DNA of 15,108 nucleotides, from the NCBI GenBank assembly GCA_003452965.1, contig DMMW01000043.1:1-15108 (forward strand). The letters are read 5' to 3'. The translations under genes were made by a program, and so were the position numbers. The notes below the pieces were generated by a model, which searched no databases, was not told where the DNA came from, and saw only the letters and a program-made list of their open reading frames with translations. This document shows, in pieces, positions 1 through 7,815 of this stretch; the first letter of the stretch is position 1; each line of letters opens with the position of its first letter. Source of the stretch: Elusimicrobiota bacterium (lineage in GTDB: Bacteria > Elusimicrobiota > UBA8919).

Positions 1-13
1 ATGAAAATAATAT

Positions 14-98
14 GTAGTTGCCAACCTTGCTTGCCCGCCAATGCCACAGTGGAGGGGTTGGCGGTGTTAGAGAAACGCCGAGTAAACTCGGCAACTAC
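14..98. repeat. Palindromic intergenic repeat upstream of rsmE
   Basis: Outer arms GTAGTTGCC (14-22) and GGCAACTAC (90-98) are perfectly complementary. Inside them are two smaller palindromes: CCCGCCA (34-40) facing TGGCGG (59-64), and GCCGAGT (77-83) against ACTCGGC (86-92). Read on the minus strand, the element contains GGCGGGCAAGCAA, the same tail seen in the hairpins beside both tRNA arrays, so it appears to belong to the dispersed CCGCC/GGCGG family of this window. It ends about ten bases before the rsmE ribosome binding site. A REP/RAYT-type or other non-autonomous mobile palindrome is likely (inference). Confidence 0.7.
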
Positions 99-118
99 AG
101 AAGAAAAAGGAGAATAAA

Positions 119-871
119 ATAAGCAGCCGTTTTTTTATAGAAAATATTATAGGCAATATTGCTGAAATTGAAGGTAGCGAAACACATCATCTAAAAAATG
201 TTTTAAGAAAAAAAATAGGTGATGTTGTTTTTCTATTTGACGGAAAAGGAAACCAGTATAAAGCAGAGATTGAAAAAATTGAAGAGTCACGTATAATATT
301 CAGAATAATATCAAAAACCCAAATAGATATCGAATCTAAAATTCGGATTAACCTATATCAATCACTTCCAAAATTTAAGAAGCTTGATTTTATAATTGAA
401 AAAACAACTGAATTGGGTGTCGCTAAAGTTATTCCAATGATTTCTGAAAGGACTCAATACAGTATTCAAGATGAAACAAAAAATTCACATAAACTATCAC
501 GTTGGCAAAAAATTGCGATTTCAGCATCAAAACAATCCGGCAGAACAGCTGTCCCTGAAATATTTCCGATAAAAAGTTTTAAAAATGCGATAGAATCACT
601 TGATAAAGATTTAAAAACATCTATATCTTTGATAGCCTGGGAATGTGAAGAAAAAAATAAATTAAAGGATATTTTCTTGCCAATGACTCAGCATCGGGAA
701 CTATCAGATATTAACTTATTTATCGGTCCTGAGGGCGGTTTTTCAGATACTGAAATAGAATTTGCAAAAAAAAACAGTTTAATTCCTATTTCTTTGGGCA
801 AAAGGATTCTTCGCACCGAAACTGCCCCGATAGTTATGATATCCAATATTATTTATGAGCTGGATTTATGA
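119..871 (+). CDS. rsmE: 16S rRNA (uracil(1498)-N(3))-methyltransferase RsmE, apparent ATA start
   Basis: SPOUT-class methyltransferase that methylates U1498 of 16S rRNA using S-adenosylmethionine. The N-terminal PUA-like part reads SSRFFIEN, then ETHHLKNVLR, then DGKGNQY. The C-terminal knot has IGPEGGFSDTEIEFA and LGKRILRTETAPI, both hallmarks of RsmE. Homology clearly reaches back to about base 119, giving 250 residues, close to the usual family length of about 240-250. There is no in-frame ATG, GTG or TTG between the upstream TAA at 83 and TTG 413, which would delete the whole N-terminal domain. A good Shine-Dalgarno AAGGAG (107-112) lies six bases before ATA at 119, where the family has its initiator Met. 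I therefore place the start at ATA; a point mutation or sequence error in an original ATG is the alternative. The stop overlaps the mtaB start (ATGA), implying translational coupling. Confidence 0.88.
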   Translation: MSSRFFIENIIGNIAEIEGSETHHLKNVLRKKIGDVVFLFDGKGNQYKAEIEKIEESRIIFRIISKTQIDIESKIRINLYQSLPKFKKLDFIIEKTTELGVAKVIPMISERTQYSIQDETKNSHKLSRWQKIAISASKQSGRTAVPEIFPIKSFKNAIESLDKDLKTSISLIAWECEEKNKLKDIFLPMTQHRELSDINLFIGPEGGFSDTEIEFAKKNSLIPISLGKRILRTETAPIVMISNIIYELDL

Positions 872-2094
872 AAATACATTTTAAAACATTTGGGTGTAAG
901 ATAAATCAATGTGAGACATCTTATATGCAAAACAAAGTTCTTGATTCAGGGAATTTAACATCTAATTTCATAGGTTCGGATGCCATTGTAATAAATTCTT
1001 GTACGGTTACTTCTAAAGCTGATAATAAAACGAAACAATATCTAAGGAAATGCATCCGTTTAAATTCAAAAGCAAAGATATATATGACTGGTTGTTATGT
1101 AGAAAGAGCAAAGAAATCGCTGGAATATGAATTTCCCGGTGTTAAATGCTTTAAAAATTCAGATAAAAAAAATATTTTAAATATTTTAGGTTTAAATAAA
1201 GTAAAAAAGAAATTTAATTCAGTATCAAATTTAAATAACAGAACACGGGTATTTGTTAAAATTCAGGACGGTTGCGACGGGAAATGTTCATACTGTATAG
1301 TACCAAAAGTAAGGACTGTAATGTTTTCAAGAGATATTGCGGATATTACTAAAGAAATTAAATACTATTTATCATTAGATTATAAAGAAATTGTTTTATG
1401 CGGGATTAGATTGGGAAAATATGGAATAGGAAATAAAGAAAGCAAAAAAATAAAAGGATTAACAAATCTAATAAAAGAGTTGGAAACATTGAAAGGGTAT
1501 TTTAGAATAAGATTATCTTCAATAGAGATTTTAGATATTTCAGATGAGATTATCGGTTTAATAAAAAAGTCAAATAAACTTTGTCATCATTTACATATTC
1601 CGTTGCAATCGGGTGATAATGAAATACTAAAAAGCATGAGGCGTCCTTACACAAAAGAAATTTTTTTGGATAAAATTCAAAAAATACGGAAAGAAATTCC
1701 GGACATCGGTATAACCACTGATGTGATAATTGGTTATCCTTTTGATAATGGAGATACTTTGAGAAATACTTATAATTTTATAAATAAATGCCAGTTTTCC
1801 CGCATTCATATATTTAGATATTCAAAAAGACCTGGCACGGAATCGGCATTGTTGGATAAGGTATGCGATAATAGTCTAATTGACAAATGGATTAAGAAAT
1901 GTAGTAAATTAGATATGCATCTTCGACGGGCATTCGCATTAAAATTTTCTGGTAAAAAATTGGATGTATTAAAGGAATCAAACGGATACGGTTATACCTC
2001 AAACTATATTTATTTAAAATTACCTGACGCTGTATTACCCAATGAAATTACATATTTAACTATGAATAAGGCAGATTTGGCTGCTGTCTGTTGA
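868..2094 (+). CDS. mtaB: tRNA (N(6)-L-threonylcarbamoyladenosine(37)-C(2))-methylthiotransferase MtaB
   Basis: Radical-SAM methylthiotransferase of the MiaB/RimO/MtaB group, which turns t6A37 into ms2t6A37 in ANN-decoding tRNAs. The UPF0004 N-terminal domain holds the three ligands of the auxiliary cluster: Cys10 (TFGCKINQ), Cys45 (NSCTVT) and Cys76 (MTGCYVE). The radical-SAM motif CDGKCSYC gives Cys136, Cys140 and Cys143. Later family blocks are HLHIPLQSGDNEILKSMRR and GITTDVIIGYP. The start TFGCKINQCET is typical of MtaB rather than MiaB. At 408 residues it is slightly short, and the C-terminal TRAM region looks reduced. The usual RGRERSR-like stretch after the cluster is replaced by RTVMFSR, a modest divergence. 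It overlaps rsmE by four bases and lies four bases before the next gene, so the three genes look like one operon joining rRNA and tRNA modification. Confidence 0.9.
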   Translation: MKIHFKTFGCKINQCETSYMQNKVLDSGNLTSNFIGSDAIVINSCTVTSKADNKTKQYLRKCIRLNSKAKIYMTGCYVERAKKSLEYEFPGVKCFKNSDKKNILNILGLNKVKKKFNSVSNLNNRTRVFVKIQDGCDGKCSYCIVPKVRTVMFSRDIADITKEIKYYLSLDYKEIVLCGIRLGKYGIGNKESKKIKGLTNLIKELETLKGYFRIRLSSIEILDISDEIIGLIKKSNKLCHHLHIPLQSGDNEILKSMRRPYTKEIFLDKIQKIRKEIPDIGITTDVIIGYPFDNGDTLRNTYNFINKCQFSRIHIFRYSKRPGTESALLDKVCDNSLIDKWIKKCSKLDMHLRRAFALKFSGKKLDVLKESNGYGYTSNYIYLKLPDAVLPNEITYLTMNKADLAAVC

Positions 2095-2098
2095 ATTT

Positions 2099-3937
2099 AT
2101 GAAAAACAAAAGTTTTTTAATAATCTTATATTTTATATCATTTAACATACTTTTAACTTTACTGATAGGTATCCCATATTTTACATTTGTAGGCAAATAT
2201 CCTCTTGAGGTATCCCATACAATAATCGCCTATCTTTCTAATACTTTTTCAATATATATACTACTAACGACTATTTTCATATTTATCTATTACTTAAAGT
2301 TTCCCAAAATCATTTATATTACAATGTTTTCTATCATAAATATATTGTTTATTGCAGATGTCGGTATTTATAAAATATTCAGATTTCATATAAACGGATT
2401 TACATTAAACACTATTCTCACTAAAGGCGGGTGGGAATCGCTTGAATTTAACATTACAACAAAGATATTTATAATACTTACTATAATCTTAGTGTTTATA
2501 TTAGAATATCTTGTTTATAATCGGATATTAAAAATTATTGAAAAAAAAGAAATATTATTAAATCAAAAAAAAGTTTTTTTATCATTTCTTTTTATATTAT
2601 TTATTATATTACTTGATAAAGGAATATATGCATACGCGGATTTGCGTAATATTTCATACATAACAAGACATTCAAAATTATTCCCGTTATACCAGCCATT
2701 AACAATAAATAAGTTTGCGCATAAGTATTTAAATATTAGAAAACAAAATACCGTTCGTATTAAATTGGATAAAAGATATTCTGGGCTCAATTATCCTAAA
2801 AATAAATTACTAAATGACAATAAAAAAGGAAAAGGTTTACCTAACATCATATGGATATTTTCCGACTCATTCAGATATGATATGTTTAATAAAGAGGTAA
2901 CACCTAATATATATAATTTTAGTAAAAAGGCTTTAGTTTTCAAAAATCATTATAGTGGCGGTAACTGTACAAGATTCGGCGTATTTTCAATATTTTACGG
3001 ACTACACGGATATTATTGGAATTCAATTCTGGGTGAAAGGCAAGCACCTGTTTTTATAACATCATTGATGCAGTTGGGCTATGAATTTAGAATACTTGCC
3101 TCAGCGGAGCTGACATTTCCCGAATTTGACAAGACATGTTTTATAGACATCCCTTTGGATAGCATATATGACAAACCGCCGGGAGAAACAAAAAGTGATA
3201 AAGACAAGGCAATTTCAGATAAATTTATACAATACATAGCACAGAAAGAAGATAAAAAACCATTTTTTTCATTTATATTTTTAGATTGTCCGCATGGTAG
3301 TTATGATTTTCCTGAAAAATTTGAAAAGTTTAAACCTACCGTAGCAACCTTCAATTATCTTTTATTAAATAAAAGAAACATATATCCCGTATTCAATAGA
3401 TATAGAAATGCAATCTATTATAACGATTATTTGATTGGAAACATTATTAAAGCTATTGAAAAAAAAGGCATCCTTGAAAACACCATTTTGTTAATTTCCG
3501 CAGATCACGGAGAAGCATTTTTTGAAAAAGGTTTCTATGGACATAATCATGGTTTTTGCGAAGAACAAATAAAAGTTCCGTTAATAATGCATATTCCAGG
3601 TTACAAACATAAAGAATATTCAAAATTAACAAGTCATAATGATATAATACCCACTATATTTCCGTTTTTAGGTTATAATAATGAAGCCGGGGATTATTCT
3701 CAAGGACAATCATTATTAAAAAATGATAGACGGGATTTCATCTTATGTTCTTCGTGGGATGAAATGGCTCTTGTAAATGCTGAATATACCGCTATTATAC
3801 CGTTTGAAACATATAATATGAGGAGGGTAAAAGTATATGATTTGAACTACCGCGAAATTAACAATAAAGATATAGAAGAAAATTTGTCGGTAAGCTTTAT
3901 AAAAAACCAGAAGGAGATAATGAGTTTCTTTAAATAA
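2099..3937 (+). CDS. YejM/PbgA-like inner-membrane protein with sulfatase-fold domain
   Basis: About five hydrophobic helices fill the first 180 residues (roughly 6-28, 38-66, 70-92, 121-145, 158-178), with the conserved FRFHINGF segment at 94-101. A sulfatase/alkaline-phosphatase-fold domain follows from about residue 248, facing the periplasm. This layout, five helices plus sulfatase domain in about 600 residues, is that of YejM (PbgA/LapC), which in enterobacteria tunes lipopolysaccharide synthesis. The stretch SGGNCTRFGVFSIFYG lines up with the equivalent YejM block. Candidate metal and catalytic residues are Asp256 (FSDSFR), Thr291 after Cys290, Asp469-His470 (SADHGE) and His484 (GHNHG). 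Because the Asp-His and His ligands are kept, it could be an active phospho- or sulfo-hydrolase/transferase rather than a pure regulator; an LtaS/EptA-like transferase is the alternative. Starts four bases after mtaB with no clear Shine-Dalgarno, so probably coupled to it. Confidence 0.8.
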   Translation: MKNKSFLIILYFISFNILLTLLIGIPYFTFVGKYPLEVSHTIIAYLSNTFSIYILLTTIFIFIYYLKFPKIIYITMFSIINILFIADVGIYKIFRFHINGFTLNTILTKGGWESLEFNITTKIFIILTIILVFILEYLVYNRILKIIEKKEILLNQKKVFLSFLFILFIILLDKGIYAYADLRNISYITRHSKLFPLYQPLTINKFAHKYLNIRKQNTVRIKLDKRYSGLNYPKNKLLNDNKKGKGLPNIIWIFSDSFRYDMFNKEVTPNIYNFSKKALVFKNHYSGGNCTRFGVFSIFYGLHGYYWNSILGERQAPVFITSLMQLGYEFRILASAELTFPEFDKTCFIDIPLDSIYDKPPGETKSDKDKAISDKFIQYIAQKEDKKPFFSFIFLDCPHGSYDFPEKFEKFKPTVATFNYLLLNKRNIYPVFNRYRNAIYYNDYLIGNIIKAIEKKGILENTILLISADHGEAFFEKGFYGHNHGFCEEQIKVPLIMHIPGYKHKEYSKLTSHNDIIPTIFPFLGYNNEAGDYSQGQSLLKNDRRDFILCSSWDEMALVNAEYTAIIPFETYNMRRVKVYDLNYREINNKDIEENLSVSFIKNQKEIMSFFK

Positions 3938-3973
3938 TCAAGACCACCGATGATTTTCTTAATAGTCTTGATT
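3936..3973. repeat. Inverted repeat at the end of the YejM-like gene
   Basis: AATCAAGAC (3936-3944) and GTCTTGATT (3965-3973) form a perfect 9-bp stem with a 20-base loop, starting inside the stop codon. It could help end the upstream transcript or protect its 3' end, but no run of T follows, so a classical intrinsic terminator is not supported. Confidence 0.4.
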
Positions 3974-4117
3974 ATTTACCCGCCATAGCATCAGTGGCGG
4001 GTACTGGTTATGAGGAATAGTTAGAAAGATAAAATCTGATTATTTACCCGCCATTTCGCCAGCTGGCGAATCAGTGGCGGGTACTGGTTATGAGGAATAG
4101 TTAAAAAGATAAAATCT
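3970..4117. repeat. Tandem pair of hairpin repeats (68 and 80 bp)
   Basis: Two adjacent copies (3970-4037 and 4038-4117) share the opening GATTATTTACCCGCCAT and a long right part ending in GATAAAATCT. Each contains the hairpin ACCCGCCA / TGGCGGGT (3978-3985 with 3995-4002; 4046-4053 with 4075-4082). The second copy is 12 bases longer because its loop holds a perfect 16-base palindrome at 4055-4070 (TTCGCCAG/CTGGCGAA). Members of the dispersed CCGCC/GGCGG palindrome family. Confidence 0.85.
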
Positions 4118-4135
4118 GTGTAATCAAAGATTGTT

Positions 4136-4160
4136 ATCCGCCACTAAGTCATTGGCGGAT
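4136..4160. repeat. CCGCC/GGCGG hairpin repeat
   Basis: ATCCGCCA (4136-4143) and TGGCGGAT (4153-4160) form an 8-bp stem with a nine-base loop. It is the third palindrome of the same family in this gap and lies just upstream of the HIT-gene promoter. Confidence 0.75.
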
Positions 4161-4179
4161 TGCTTCGCAAAAAAAGTAC

Positions 4180-4208
4180 TTGACAAAATGGTGAAAATTC
4201 ATTATAAA
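4180..4208 (+). promoter_or_regulatory. Sigma-70-type promoter of the HIT gene, leaderless
   Basis: Consensus -35 TTGACA (4180-4185), a 17-base spacer and -10 TATAAA (4203-4208). The expected transcription start, six to seven bases after the -10, falls at 4215-4216, which is the A of the ATG of the HIT gene. The mRNA would therefore have essentially no 5' leader, which agrees with the absence of any Shine-Dalgarno sequence in front of that ATG. Confidence 0.75.
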
Positions 4209-4215
4209 TATTAAG

Positions 4216-4560
4216 ATGTCTGATTGTTTATTTTGCGGTATTATTAGCAAAAAAATTACTACTAAATATGTCGGGGAAACCTCGGAACTAATAGCCATTC
4301 GGGATGTAAATCCTCAGGCACCTGTTCATATTTTAATAATCCCTAAAAAGCATATATCTACCCTAAATGACATTACAAAAGAGGATTGCAATATTATAGG
4401 TGAAGTCCATATGTTTGTTAAAGAAATTGCCAAAAAGGAAGGTATAGCAGAAGATGGTTACAGGTTAGTATTAAATACTAATCGCGGTGCAGGACAATCC
4501 GTTTTTCATATACACTGGCATTTATTAGGAGGAAGAGTTTTTAATTGGCCTCCGGGATAG
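4216..4560 (+). CDS. Histidine-triad (HIT) family protein, HinT-like
   Basis: Small cytosolic nucleotide hydrolase/transferase of the HinT (protein kinase C inhibitor-like) branch, acting on purine nucleoside phosphoramidates or acyl-adenylates. The protein is 114 residues, the normal length. Cys4 and Cys7 (CLFCGI) are the zinc-type pair seen in many bacterial members. PVHILIIPKKHI carries the conserved His46. The triad HIHWH gives His98, His100 and His102, with His100 the expected nucleophile. The ATG is chosen because a perfect promoter ends seven bases before it. It precedes rpsU, but its own promoter lets it be read separately. The physiological substrate cannot be told from sequence. Confidence 0.92.
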   Translation: MSDCLFCGIISKKITTKYVGETSELIAIRDVNPQAPVHILIIPKKHISTLNDITKEDCNIIGEVHMFVKEIAKKEGIAEDGYRLVLNTNRGAGQSVFHIHWHLLGGRVFNWPPG

Positions 4561-4585
4561 CATAGAGGCAGTAGAGAGGTAAAAT

Positions 4586-4649
4586 GTAGAAAGTTAATCT
4601 GCTACGCTTTCTGGTGAAAGCTTCGGCGTGGTAATAAAGAAAGGTGGTG
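4586..4649 (+). promoter_or_regulatory. rpsU leader with competing hairpins and Shine-Dalgarno
   Basis: AGAAAG (4588-4593) can pair with CTTTCT (4607-4612), or GCTTTC (4606-4611) can pair with GAAAGC (4616-4621). The two helices share bases and exclude each other. The Shine-Dalgarno AGGTGGTG follows at 4642-4649. A ribosomal-protein leader regulating S21 synthesis is possible, but the stems are short, so this is weak evidence. Confidence 0.3.
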
Positions 4650-4657
4650 TTTTTAAA

Positions 4658-4849
4658 TTGGCAAATGTTAAACTAAGAGAAGGAGAATCTATCGATGAAG
4701 CGTTAAGAAGATTCAAGAGAGAATGTGAAAAAGATGGAATTCTTGCGGAAATTAAGAAACGTGAATTCTATGAAACTCCTTCAATAAAAAGGAAACGTAA
4801 ATCGGAAGAAGCAAGAAGAAAATTGAGAAAAAGAATTTTCTTCAGATAG
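4658..4849 (+). CDS. rpsU: 30S ribosomal protein S21
   Basis: Small basic protein of the 30S platform near the anti-Shine-Dalgarno end of 16S rRNA. From TTG 4658 the protein is 63 residues: VKLREGESIDEALRRFKREC, then EKDGILAEIKKREFYE, then a Lys/Arg-rich tail. This matches S21 from end to end. The frame is open further upstream (GTG 4628), but the family starts just before VKLREGES and AGGTGGTG (4642-4649) is spaced eight bases before the TTG, so the shorter start is preferred. It is the first gene of the rpsU-dnaG-rpoD macromolecular-synthesis group, here separated from dnaG by a Nif3-family gene. Confidence 0.95.
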   Translation: MANVKLREGESIDEALRRFKRECEKDGILAEIKKREFYETPSIKRKRKSEEARRKLRKRIFFR

Positions 4850-4878
4850 TGAAAAAGTTAATTCAATTTAGAAAATCA

Positions 4879-5037
4879 GTCCCAAATAAAGTCGGGACAG
4901 GTTGTTCCTGAGACAGAATATACTGCGTCCATTCTCGTAGTCCGATACTTCCGCCAGATGGCGGATCAAAGGCGGACGAAGGATGAAGGTCTAATCTTTT
5001 TATAAATTGCGACAAAGCAACAAAAATTTATTTGTTG
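4879..5037. repeat. Gap between rpsU and nif3 with several short hairpins
   Basis: The 247-base gap has no gene. It holds GTCCC/GGGAC (4879-4883, 4894-4898), CAGG/CCTG (4898-4901, 4907-4910), the palindrome CCGCCA-GA-TGGCGG (4951-4964) inside outer arms GTCCG/CGGAC (4940-4944, 4973-4977), and CAACAAA/TTTGTTG (5018-5024, 5031-5037). The text GTCGGGACAGGTT at 4891-4903 resembles GTGGGGACAGGTT in the tRNA-Val array, so fragments of the same repeat family are present here. Confidence 0.6.
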
Positions 5038-5096
5038 GCGTGATATTAAATTTATAGGATTAGAAATCTTTTATTGGTATTTATTGGAGGTTAATA

Positions 5097-6059
5097 TTGA
5101 AACTGAAAGATTTTTTTAATAGTCTTGTGGAATTTGGTATTTCGTCTGATCCAAGGGGTTTGGATGTTGTAAATAAGCAGATTGAGATTGCAAAACGGAA
5201 ATATGATGGGCTTAGCAATGAAAAAAAATCAGATTTTGATTTGGAATCCCTTAGAAACCCCTATAAGGATACGAGGTTATTAAACGGTTCAGGCGAAGAA
5301 GAAATTAAATCTGTACTTGTTGGAATAGACATTGATGTTTCAGAAGTATTACTTTCCGAATACCTAAGAAAATCCGGTAAACAAGTTGATTTAATAATGT
5401 CTCATCATCCTTGCGGTTATGCATATGCAAATCTTTATGAAGTTATGGGGATGCAGAAAGACATTCTTGAACAATTCGGTGTGCCTATAAATGTGGCTGA
5501 AGGATTATTATCAAAAAGAATGAAAGAAGTATCACGAAAGTTAATGCCAGCGAACCATACAAGAGTGGTTGATGCGGCTAAAATACTTAATATTCCTTTT
5601 GTATGTGCCCATACTGTAGCTGATAATCATGTAAGTAAATATCTTCAGGAAAAATTTGAAAATGCAAAGCCTTATATTATTTCGGATGTAATTAAAATAT
5701 TGGAATCCATTCCGGAATATAAGAATTCAATAAAAGAATCTATCGGTCCTAAAATTATTGTTGGTTCAGAAGATAATCGTGCCGGAAAAGTATTTGTTGA
5801 TATGACCGGCGGAACCGAAGGTGCGGTAGAGTTTCTTGAAAAGCTTTCTATCGCAGGGGTTGGAACGATTGTTGCAATGCATATGTCCGATGAGCATATT
5901 AAAAATGCTGAAAAATCCAATATTAATGTTGTTGTTGCGGGACATATATCAAGCGATACGCTCGGGATTAATTTGCTTCTGGATAAAGTAGAAGGCAAAT
6001 TTGGTTCTATTGATATAATTCCCTGTTCAGGTTATCGTCGAATAAGTCATAAAGGATGA
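5097..6059 (+). CDS. Nif3-like dinuclear metal-centre hexameric protein
   Basis: Member of the NIF3/YbgI/YqfO family, toroidal hexamers with a two-metal site, often annotated as GTP cyclohydrolase I type 2 homolog; the true reaction is uncertain. The metal-site motifs are visible: SHHP (His103, His104), AHTVADN (His172, Asp176), and GHISSD (His283 with Asp287, four residues later as in the usual His...Glu pair, Asp replacing Glu). The protein is 320 residues. The start TTG 5097 has GGAGG (5086-5090) six bases upstream. It sits between rpsU and dnaG. In Bacillus the homolog yqfO also lies close to the dnaG-sigA operon, so the linkage is meaningful although the function remains unclear. Confidence 0.88.
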   Translation: MKLKDFFNSLVEFGISSDPRGLDVVNKQIEIAKRKYDGLSNEKKSDFDLESLRNPYKDTRLLNGSGEEEIKSVLVGIDIDVSEVLLSEYLRKSGKQVDLIMSHHPCGYAYANLYEVMGMQKDILEQFGVPINVAEGLLSKRMKEVSRKLMPANHTRVVDAAKILNIPFVCAHTVADNHVSKYLQEKFENAKPYIISDVIKILESIPEYKNSIKESIGPKIIVGSEDNRAGKVFVDMTGGTEGAVEFLEKLSIAGVGTIVAMHMSDEHIKNAEKSNINVVVAGHISSDTLGINLLLDKVEGKFGSIDIIPCSGYRRISHKG

Positions 6060-6064
6060 ACCTT

Positions 6065-6073
6065 TGTTATAAT
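6065..6073 (+). promoter_or_regulatory. Extended -10 promoter for dnaG-rpoD
   Basis: TGT followed by perfect TATAAT (6068-6073) forms an extended -10 (TGnTATAAT) immediately after the nif3 stop codon. No good -35 is visible 17 bases upstream, as expected for this promoter class. It would start transcription near 6080, about 45 bases before dnaG, giving dnaG-rpoD a promoter independent of rpsU-nif3. Confidence 0.55.
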
Positions 6074-6123
6074 GCTATTCTATAGAAGATAGCGAAGTGA
6101 TTGATACAGGGACTGGGATTTTA

Positions 6124-7815
6124 ATGTCTATTCCGGAAGCAACGATTCAGAATATTTTAAACTCCGCAAATATTGTAGAAGTTATTGAAGAATCAGTCCG
6201 TCTTGTCAAATCCGGCAGAAATTATAAAGCCTGTTGTCCATTTCACAAAGAAAAAACAGCATCCTTTTTTGTAAATTCTGAAAAGCAGATTTTTCATTGT
6301 TTTGGCTGCAACGTAGGTGGGAATGCCATTTCTTTTCTTATGAAGATGGAAGGGCTTACCTACCCGGATGCTATAAGAAAACTGGCAAAAAAGTATTCTA
6401 TAGAAATAAAAGAAACAGGTTATTCTGATGATGATAAAACCTACAAAGAACGGGAAACGATATATAAAATATTAGAAGAGGCTGGTATCTTTTACCAAAA
6501 GCTTCTAAATGAAAATACTATTGCAAAAAATTGGTTAAAGAAGAGAGGTATTAACAGCGAAACAATTGAAAAATTTTGTATCGGGTATGCTCCTGCATCA
6601 TCAAAAACGTTATATAACGCTGCAGTGAAAAAGGGTTATTCAAAAGATATATTGTACAAATCAGGGGTAATATCTACAGATAAGGATTTTTTTTATAACA
6701 GAATAATATTCCCTATATTTGATGTAACAGGTAGAATAATCGCTTTTGGGGGACGGGTTTTGGATGATAAAACAATGCCAAAATATCTCAATTCACCTGA
6801 AACGGTGGTATATTCAAAGAGTAAAACGTTATATGCTTTAAATTTTGCAGGCAAGTCTATAAGAGAAACAAATTCAGCTGTAATATTAGAAGGATACATA
6901 GATGTAATTATGTGCCATCAATACGGAATAAACAATACAATTGCAACATTAGGGACGGCATTAACATCTCAACATTCATCAATTTTGAAACGATATACGG
7001 ACAATATTACTGTTGCATATGATCCTGATGCTGCCGGTCGTTCATCATCTATAAGATCATCGGAAATACTACTGGCTAATGATTTGCAAGTTAAAATTTC
7101 ACAGCTTCCTAATGGAAAAGACAGCGATGAAATACTTATAAGTGATGGAGCCGATAAGTTAAAAAGCATTTTTAGCGATTCAATTTCGTATATTGATTTT
7201 CTAATCAGTGAAAAATCTAAGATATATGATTATAAATCCATTGAAGGTAAAGTAGATATTGTTAAATCTGTATTGCCGGTAATATCTAAAATACCCAATA
7301 TAATAGTTAAATCAGAATATATAAAATTACTCTCAGAAAAACTTGAGATTAAAGAAGAACTTCTTAATCAGGAATTACATAAAATTGATAATTTAAATAG
7401 CAATAAAAATATACAAACAGAAAATATAAATATCAAAAGGAACATCAGTTTAACAGAATACAATTTAATTTCAGTACTGATTAGGGATTTAGAATTAACT
7501 GACAAAATATCCGATATAACTGAAGAGGATTTGAATAATGTGGAAATACGGAATATTTTTAATATTTTGGTTGGACTAAGGAAAGAAGGCAGAACATCCA
7601 TATCACCGGCTGAACTGGTTCAAATTATAAATTCTGATATAATATCTCAAATGTTAATATCCGATTGTAATATTGCAGATCCGGAAAAGTTTATTGAATC
7701 CTTTAATAAAGCAATAAATCTAAAAAGAGGAAGAATAAAAATGGAGCAATTAAAAAAAGAGGATATAGGTGAATTTTTAAGAATTTCAAAAATGATTAAA
7801 GGAACAAAAAAATGA
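6124..7815 (+). CDS. dnaG: DNA primase DnaG
   Basis: Synthesises the RNA primers for chromosomal replication and works with the replicative helicase. From ATG 6124 (563 residues): a CHC2 zinc-binding domain with CCPFH and HCFGC (Cys38, His41, Cys59, Cys62); the primase core starting at WLKKRGINSETIEKFCIGYAP and continuing through NRIIFPIFD and GRIIAFGGRVLDD; the Toprim motif LEGYIDV (Glu256) and YDPDAAG (Asp300, Asp302), where most primases have FDGDxAG; then a helical C-terminal helicase-interacting region. The frame extends to GTG 6097, but DnaG proteins begin near SIPEATIQNIL, so ATG 6124 is chosen. The stop overlaps rpoD by four bases (ATGA), implying coupled translation. Confidence 0.95.
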   Translation: MSIPEATIQNILNSANIVEVIEESVRLVKSGRNYKACCPFHKEKTASFFVNSEKQIFHCFGCNVGGNAISFLMKMEGLTYPDAIRKLAKKYSIEIKETGYSDDDKTYKERETIYKILEEAGIFYQKLLNENTIAKNWLKKRGINSETIEKFCIGYAPASSKTLYNAAVKKGYSKDILYKSGVISTDKDFFYNRIIFPIFDVTGRIIAFGGRVLDDKTMPKYLNSPETVVYSKSKTLYALNFAGKSIRETNSAVILEGYIDVIMCHQYGINNTIATLGTALTSQHSSILKRYTDNITVAYDPDAAGRSSSIRSSEILLANDLQVKISQLPNGKDSDEILISDGADKLKSIFSDSISYIDFLISEKSKIYDYKSIEGKVDIVKSVLPVISKIPNIIVKSEYIKLLSEKLEIKEELLNQELHKIDNLNSNKNIQTENINIKRNISLTEYNLISVLIRDLELTDKISDITEEDLNNVEIRNIFNILVGLRKEGRTSISPAELVQIINSDIISQMLISDCNIADPEKFIESFNKAINLKRGRIKMEQLKKEDIGEFLRISKMIKGTKK

